DNA of 64,000 nt from Mycobacterium sp. EPa45 (lineage in GTDB: Bacteria > Actinomycetota > Actinomycetes > Mycobacteriales > Mycobacteriaceae). Location of the stretch: assembly GCF_001021385.1 (NCBI RefSeq), contig NZ_CP011773.1:5332001-5396000 (forward strand). The letters run 5' to 3'. Positions 59,945 to 64,000 of this stretch are shown here, piece by piece. Position numbers and translations under genes: made by a program. Below the pieces are notes generated by a model that did not search any database, was not told where the DNA came from, and worked only from the letters and a program-made list of their open reading frames with translations. How positions within the stretch are numbered: the stretch's first letter is position 1; every line of letters starts with the position of its first letter.

Positions 59945-61216
59945 ATGACCGTCGAAAGCCCACCGCTCTCCCCGCGGCCGTACCACCCGCTCGACATCTC
60001 GGCACCGGACTTCTGGACGGCCGACTTCGCCACCCGCGACCGCACATTCGCGCAGTTGCGGGCGGCCGAAGGATTGTCCTGGCATGCGCCAGTGTCTTCG
60101 GTGTTCCCGCACTCAGAGACCGGATACTGGGCGGTCACCCGGCACGCCGACATCAAGTACGTCAGCCAGCACACGGAGATCTTCAGCTCGGCATTGGGCA
60201 TGAGCGTCGACCCCCTCCCGGCCGAAGTGCAGCAGGCGACGAGTTTCTTCCTGGCCATGGATCCGCCGGAACACACACTGTATCGGCGGTTGATCAGCGC
60301 CACGTTCACTCCCAAGCAGGTCCGTCGCATCGAGGCCCAGATTCAGGCCAACGCCGCCGACATCGTCGACCGGTTGATCGAGCGGTTGCGCGACGGTGAG
60401 GAGATCGACTTCGTCACCGAATGTTCGGCGAAGCTCCCCATGCGGACCGTCTCGGACATGATCGGCATCGCCCCCGCCGACCAGGAAGCCGTGGCGTACG
60501 CGGCCGAAAGCTTGTTCAGCGCCACCGATGACGACTACGCCAGCTTCGAAGAACGCGCCACGCACGCGCTGACCCAGATCGGGATCCTCACCAGTTCCGG
60601 CATCGAGCTGGCCCAGCTGCGCCGCCGCGAACCGCACGACGACCTGATGACCAACATTGTCAACGCCGAGGTCGACGGCCACCAGCTCACCGACGTCCAG
60701 ATCGGCTCGTTCATGGTGCTGTTGGCCTCCGCCGGTAACGACACCACCAAGCAGACCACTTCGCACGCGTTCAAGGCACTCGCTGACAACCCGGGCCAAC
60801 GAGCTTGGCTGATGGAGGATTTCGACGCACGGATCGGTCCCGCCGCCGAGGAGTTCATCCGCTGGGCCACCCCGGTGCTCAACTTCGCCCGCCACGCCAC
60901 GGCCGACACCGAACTGGCCGGCACACAGATCAAGGCCGGCGAGAAGGTGGCGCTGTTCTACTGTTCGGCCAACCGCGACGAGGCGGTGTTCCACCATCCC
61001 GGCGAGTTCGACATCACCCGCTCGCCCAACCCGCACTTCGGCTTCGGTGGCGGCGGCCCGCACTTCTGCCTGGGGGCCAACCTCGCGAGAGCCGAGCTGC
61101 GGCAGTTGTTCCATCAACTGCTCACCCGGCTGCCGGACGTTCAGGTCGGTGAGCCGGAGTACCTGCACAGCAATGTGATCCACGGCGTGAAGAGGCTGCC
61201 GGTCAAACTGGTGTAA
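59945..61216 (+). CDS. Cytochrome P450
   Basis: 423 aa. I-helix [11 protein letters not shown]-helix EEFIRW, haem loop [11 protein letters not shown] with Cys375. Resembles the mycobacterial steroid/fatty-acid side-chain P450 groups (CYP124/125/142 relatives), but I cannot name the family. Ends overlap purD by 14 bp. Confidence 0.92.
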   Translation: MTVESPPLSPRPYHPLDISAPDFWTADFATRDRTFAQLRAAEGLSWHAPVSSVFPHSETGYWAVTRHADIKYVSQHTEIFSSALGMSVDPLPAEVQQATSFFLAMDPPEHTLYRRLISATFTPKQVRRIEAQIQANAADIVDRLIERLRDGEEIDFVTECSAKLPMRTVSDMIGIAPADQEAVAYAAESLFSATDDDYASFEERATHALTQIGILTSSGIELAQLRRREPHDDLMTNIVNAEVDGHQLTDVQIGSFMVLLASAGNDTTKQTTSHAFKALADNPGQRAWLMEDFDARIGPAAEEFIRWATPVLNFARHATADTELAGTQIKAGEKVALFYCSANRDEAVFHHPGEFDITRSPNPHFGFGGGGPHFCLGANLARAELRQLFHQLLTRLPDVQVGEPEYLHSNVIHGVKRLPVKLV

Positions 61217-62474
61217 TGCGCCCCTCGGCGGCAGCCAGCGCGATATCGCTGCGAAAATGGCTGCCGGGCAAGCGAATCGACGATGCGATTCGGTAGGCAA
61301 CCTCCCGGGCCGCCACCAGGTCCGCTCCGGTACCGACGACCGAGAGCACCCGTCCTCCTGAGGACACGATGGTCCCGTCGGCGCGCCGGGTGGTACCGGC
61401 ATGCAGGACGCCGTCGGCCTCCGACCCGGTGATCACATCGCCCACCCGGGGACGACCCGGATAATTCTCGGCGGCCACCACCACGGTGACGGCATAACCG
61501 TCGCGCCACTCCAGCGGGGCGGCGTCGGCCAGCGTTCCGGTTGCGGTGGCGTGTAACAGCTGCCCCAGCGGGGACTCCAGCAGCGCCAGCACAGCCTGCG
61601 TTTCGGGATCGCCGAACCGGCAGTTGAATTCGACGACGGCCGGGCCGTTCGATGTGATGGCCAGCCCGGCATACAGCAGTCCGGAGAACGGGCAACCACG
61701 TCGAACCAGCTCGGCCGCAACGGGTTCCACGACCTCGCTGACAATCGCCGACGTCGCTTCCGCAGACAGCCACGGCAGCGGTGAATACGCGCCCATACCA
61801 CCGGTATTGGGCCCGGCGTCAAAGTCAGCGACCCGCTTGAAATCCTGGGCGGGCAGCAGCGGAACCACCGTCGACCCGTCGACCAGACAGAACAGCGACA
61901 CCTCGGGCCCGTCGAGGAACGACTCCAGCAGCACCGGATGCCCGGAGTCGAGCAGCGACGCCGCGTGCGCGCGGGCCACGTCGCGGTCGTCGGTGACCAC
62001 CACACCCTTGCCTGCGGCCAGCCCGTCGTCCTTGACCACCCACGCGGGCTGACCGGCGGCCGGACCAAACCGGTCCAGCGCCGCATCGAGGTGGGCGGGG
62101 TTGTCGACGGTCTCGCTGCCCGCGGTGCGCACACCGGCGGCGGCCATCACATCTTTGGCGAACGCTTTCGAACCTTCGATTCGGGCGGCATCTTTCGACG
62201 GGCCGAAGCAGGCGATCCCGGCTGCGCGGACCGCGTCGGCGACGCCGAGAACCAGCGGAACCTCGGGGCCGATGATCACCAGATCGACCTCGAGCTTGCG
62301 GGCCAGCGCGGTGACCGCCTCGGCGGAGGTGACGTCGACGTCGTGCTGTTCGGCGACCGCCGCGGTGCCGGCGTTACCGGGCGCGACGGCCAAGAAGTCG
62401 ACTTGTGGATCTTTGCGCAGGCCCAGCAAGAGGGCGTGTTCGCGGGCACCGGATCCGATCACGAGGACGCGCAC
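61203..62474 (-). CDS. purD: Phosphoribosylamine-glycine ligase PurD
   Basis: 423 aa. ATP-grasp: [69 protein letters not shown]. Second step of purine synthesis. Begins 27 nt after the carboxylase gene on the same strand. Confidence 0.96.
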   Translation of the reverse strand: MRVLVIGSGAREHALLLGLRKDPQVDFLAVAPGNAGTAAVAEQHDVDVTSAEAVTALARKLEVDLVIIGPEVPLVLGVADAVRAAGIACFGPSKDAARIEGSKAFAKDVMAAAGVRTAGSETVDNPAHLDAALDRFGPAAGQPAWVVKDDGLAAGKGVVVTDDRDVARAHAASLLDSGHPVLLESFLDGPEVSLFCLVDGSTVVPLLPAQDFKRVADFDAGPNTGGMGAYSPLPWLSAEATSAIVSEVVEPVAAELVRRGCPFSGLLYAGLAITSNGPAVVEFNCRFGDPETQAVLALLESPLGQLLHATATGTLADAAPLEWRDGYAVTVVVAAENYPGRPRVGDVITGSEADGVLHAGTTRRADGTIVSSGGRVLSVVGTGADLVAAREVAYRIASSIRLPGSHFRSDIALAAAEGRITPV

Positions 62475-62501
62475 AGGTTCACACCCTATCGCCCGACTCG
62501 A

Positions 62502-64000
62502 CTACCAGGTGTCGACGAATCGCCTCGGCGGCGGGAGTTCATCACGCGCTGCCGCGGCGGCCAGGGTCGCGATGATCAGGCCGCGGGTCTCTGCCGGGTC
62601 GATGACGTCGTCGACCTCGAAGATCTGTGCGGCGTTGAGCGCTTTGGCGTTGTCCTCCATGGCGGCCGTGGCCTCGCGCACCCGCTGTTCCCGCTCGGCC
62701 TCGTCGGCGATGGCCTCCAGCTCCTTGCGCATGCCGAGGCGCACCGCGCCCTCCAACCCCATCGGCCCGAGGTGCGCACCTGCCCACGCGACCGTCAGCA
62801 GCGGCTCGTGCAGGCTGCCGCCGGTCATCGCCTGCGCGCCCAGGCCATAGCCGCGGCGCAGGATCACGGCCACCAACGGCACCCGCAGTGCGGCGCCGGC
62901 GACCAGCATTCGCGAGGCACGCCGCACCAGCGCCTCGGCTTCGGCGGCCGGGCCGACCATGTAGCCGGGACAGTCGATGAGCGAGATCACGGGCAGGCCG
63001 AAGGTGTCGCACAGTTGCAGGAAGCGCGCCGCCTTGTCGGCCGCCGCCGCGGTGATCGCACCGGCCATCACCATCGTGTTGTTGGCGATGACGCCGACCG
63101 GGCGGCCGTCGATCCGGGCCAGCGCGGTGACCATCTCGGCGGCGAACTTCTCCCGCAGGAAGGTCACCGTGCCTTCGTCGGCGATGGTCTCGATGACGGG
63201 CTTGATCGGGTAGGCGCGCCTGGCGCGCTCGGGAATGACTGTGCGCAAGGAGGTTTGGTCGGCGACTGCACCAGGCGCCGTGATGCCCTGGAAGTAACCG
63301 ATGAGTCGCTTCGCGACGGCCACCGCCTCGGCTTCGTCGGCGACGACGGTGTCGACGACGCCGTTGGGCGACTGCACGGAGATCGGGCCGACGTCATCGG
63401 GTGCCACGTCACCGAGGCCGCCGCCGGCGATCATCGCCGGGCCGCCCATGCCGATCGAGGCGTCCGTGGTGGCAACGATGAGGTCCGAGCAACCGGCGAT
63501 CACCGCGTTGCCGGCGAAGCAGCGGCCCTTGACGATCGCGATGCGCGGCACCACACCCGACAGCGCCGCCCAGAGTTTGAAGGCCCGGGTCTCCAGCGAC
63601 GAGACGCTTGGGACGTCGGTGTCGCCGGGCCGGCCGCCGCCGCCCTCGGCGAAGAAGATCGTGGGCAGTCGCATTCGCTCGATGAGTTCGAAGAGCCGGT
63701 CCTTCTTGCGGTGTCCGAGCACTCCCTGGGTGCCGGCCAGCACCGTGTAGTCGTAGGACAGCACCGCGCACGGGTGCCCGTTCACCTGTGCGGTACCGGC
63801 GATCAGCCCGTCTGCCGGGGTGCGTGCGATCAGGTCGTCGAGGTCGCGCTTGCGCCGCTGCGCGGCGATCGCGAACCGGCCGTACTCGACGAACGAATCG
63901 GCATCGACCAGGTCGGCGATGTTCTCCCGGGCCGTCCGCCCGCCCGCGGCATGCCTGCGCTCGACCGCGTCCGGGCGTGCCGCGTCTTCGGTCAGCGCGC
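62502..64000 (-). CDS. Acyl-CoA carboxylase carboxyltransferase subunit, 5' end missing
   Basis: C-terminal about 499 codons of a biotin-dependent carboxyltransferase (AccD/PccB-like). The frame is open to the window edge (ALTEDAARPDAVERRHAAGG...), so the start lies beyond. Crotonase-like motifs: GRCFAGNAVIAGCSDLIVA, GMGGPAMIAGGGLG, GVIANNTMVMAG, LIDCPGYMVGP, RRGYGLGAQAM. The substrate acyl-CoA is not evident; an atypical AccD3-like protein. Confidence 0.88.
   Translation of the reverse strand, partial: ALTEDAARPDAVERRHAAGGRTARENIADLVDADSFVEYGRFAIAAQRRKRDLDDLIARTPADGLIAGTAQVNGHPCAVLSYDYTVLAGTQGVLGHRKKDRLFELIERMRLPTIFFAEGGGGRPGDTDVPSVSSLETRAFKLWAALSGVVPRIAIVKGRCFAGNAVIAGCSDLIVATTDASIGMGGPAMIAGGGLGDVAPDDVGPISVQSPNGVVDTVVADEAEAVAVAKRLIGYFQGITAPGAVADQTSLRTVIPERARRAYPIKPVIETIADEGTVTFLREKFAAEMVTALARIDGRPVGVIANNTMVMAGAITAAAADKAARFLQLCDTFGLPVISLIDCPGYMVGPAAEAEALVRRASRMLVAGAALRVPLVAVILRRGYGLGAQAMTGGSLHEPLLTVAWAGAHLGPMGLEGAVRLGMRKELEAIADEAEREQRVREATAAMEDNAKALNAAQIFEVDDVIDPAETRGLIIATLAAAAARDELPPPRRFVDTW

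Overview
The window is about 67% GC and carries mycobacterial gene content: mycothiol synthase MshD, phosphate regulator PhoU/PhoY2, LmeA, a DesA1-type acyl-ACP desaturase, a Cfp29-type encapsulin with its DyP peroxidase, a CYP126-like P450 and a mycofactocin-coupled dehydrogenase. From about 3.9 kb to the right end the gene order follows, in reverse, the M. tuberculosis segment that I recall as running from purD (Rv0772) to desA1 (Rv0824c), with insertions. The complete pstS-pstC-pstA-pstB set next to phoU is an arrangement I recall from fast-growing mycobacteria. The source is most likely a fast-growing Mycobacterium/Mycolicibacterium chromosome. These assignments come from remembered protein sequences, not from a search.

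Layout. 1-3.9 kb: end of a sugar transferase, a 52-aa unknown protein, an MpaB/DUF2236-family oxygenase with a divergent TetR regulator, and a secreted PASTA-like protein. 3.9-9.1 kb: desA1, dus, an LCP-family ligase and phoU. 9.1-13.2 kb: the pst phosphate ABC transporter, read leftward, with PHO-box-like repeats upstream of both pstS and phoU. 13.2-15.0 kb: mshD and a winged-helix regulator. 15.2-19.9 kb: lmeA, a membrane thioredoxin, a polycysteine leader peptide controlling a DUF4395/cysA2/sseC sulfur operon, a 32-aa membrane peptide, a FABP-like protein, a lipoprotein and a secreted protein. 20-28.1 kb: an aminodeoxychorismate-lyase-like enzyme, ygfZ, a DUF3073 protein, purM, DUF2461, a cupin, an SDR/DUF2867 protein, purF and a sterol-carrier-like protein. 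28.1-31.3 kb: accessory region described below. 31.2-38 kb: a membrane-bound hydrolase, a frameshifted purL, DUF4436 and M18 aminopeptidase ApeB. 37.9-39.7 kb: DyP peroxidase plus encapsulin. 39.7-47.8 kb: purQ, purS, a metallo-hydrolase, an SDR, glutathione peroxidase, oligopeptidase B and purC. 47.9-52.9 kb: a ferredoxin/GMC oxidoreductase/amidohydrolase operon with a TetR regulator, a mycofactocin-linked SDR and a TehA-like transporter. 52.9-64 kb: CYP126-like P450, purB, DUF429, an SDR, TetR, an esterase, a mycothiol-dependent enzyme, a second P450, purD and a truncated acyl-CoA carboxylase subunit.

Eight genes of de novo purine synthesis (purM, F, L, Q, S, C, B, D) are spread through the window, all on the minus strand. 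purL has a 1-base frameshift near 33,340 that removes the C-terminal domain from frame.

The most unusual region is 28.6-30.7 kb. An 18-codon ORF with a strong ribosome binding site overlaps the start of an M50-type membrane metalloprotease whose N-terminus looks like a small RRE/PqqD-like domain. Facing it is a 47-codon ORF made of two 19-residue repeats, each containing SDxSIKH. It is followed by a hairpin and by a protein that looks like the rest of an S74 (endosialidase-chaperone) domain lacking its usual SDxxxK start. Both small ORFs are preceded by the same promoter element: AGGGAAAACCCnGTATCG, 18 bases, then TAGTnT. This looks like one co-regulated, possibly peptide-maturing system that I do not recognise from the literature.
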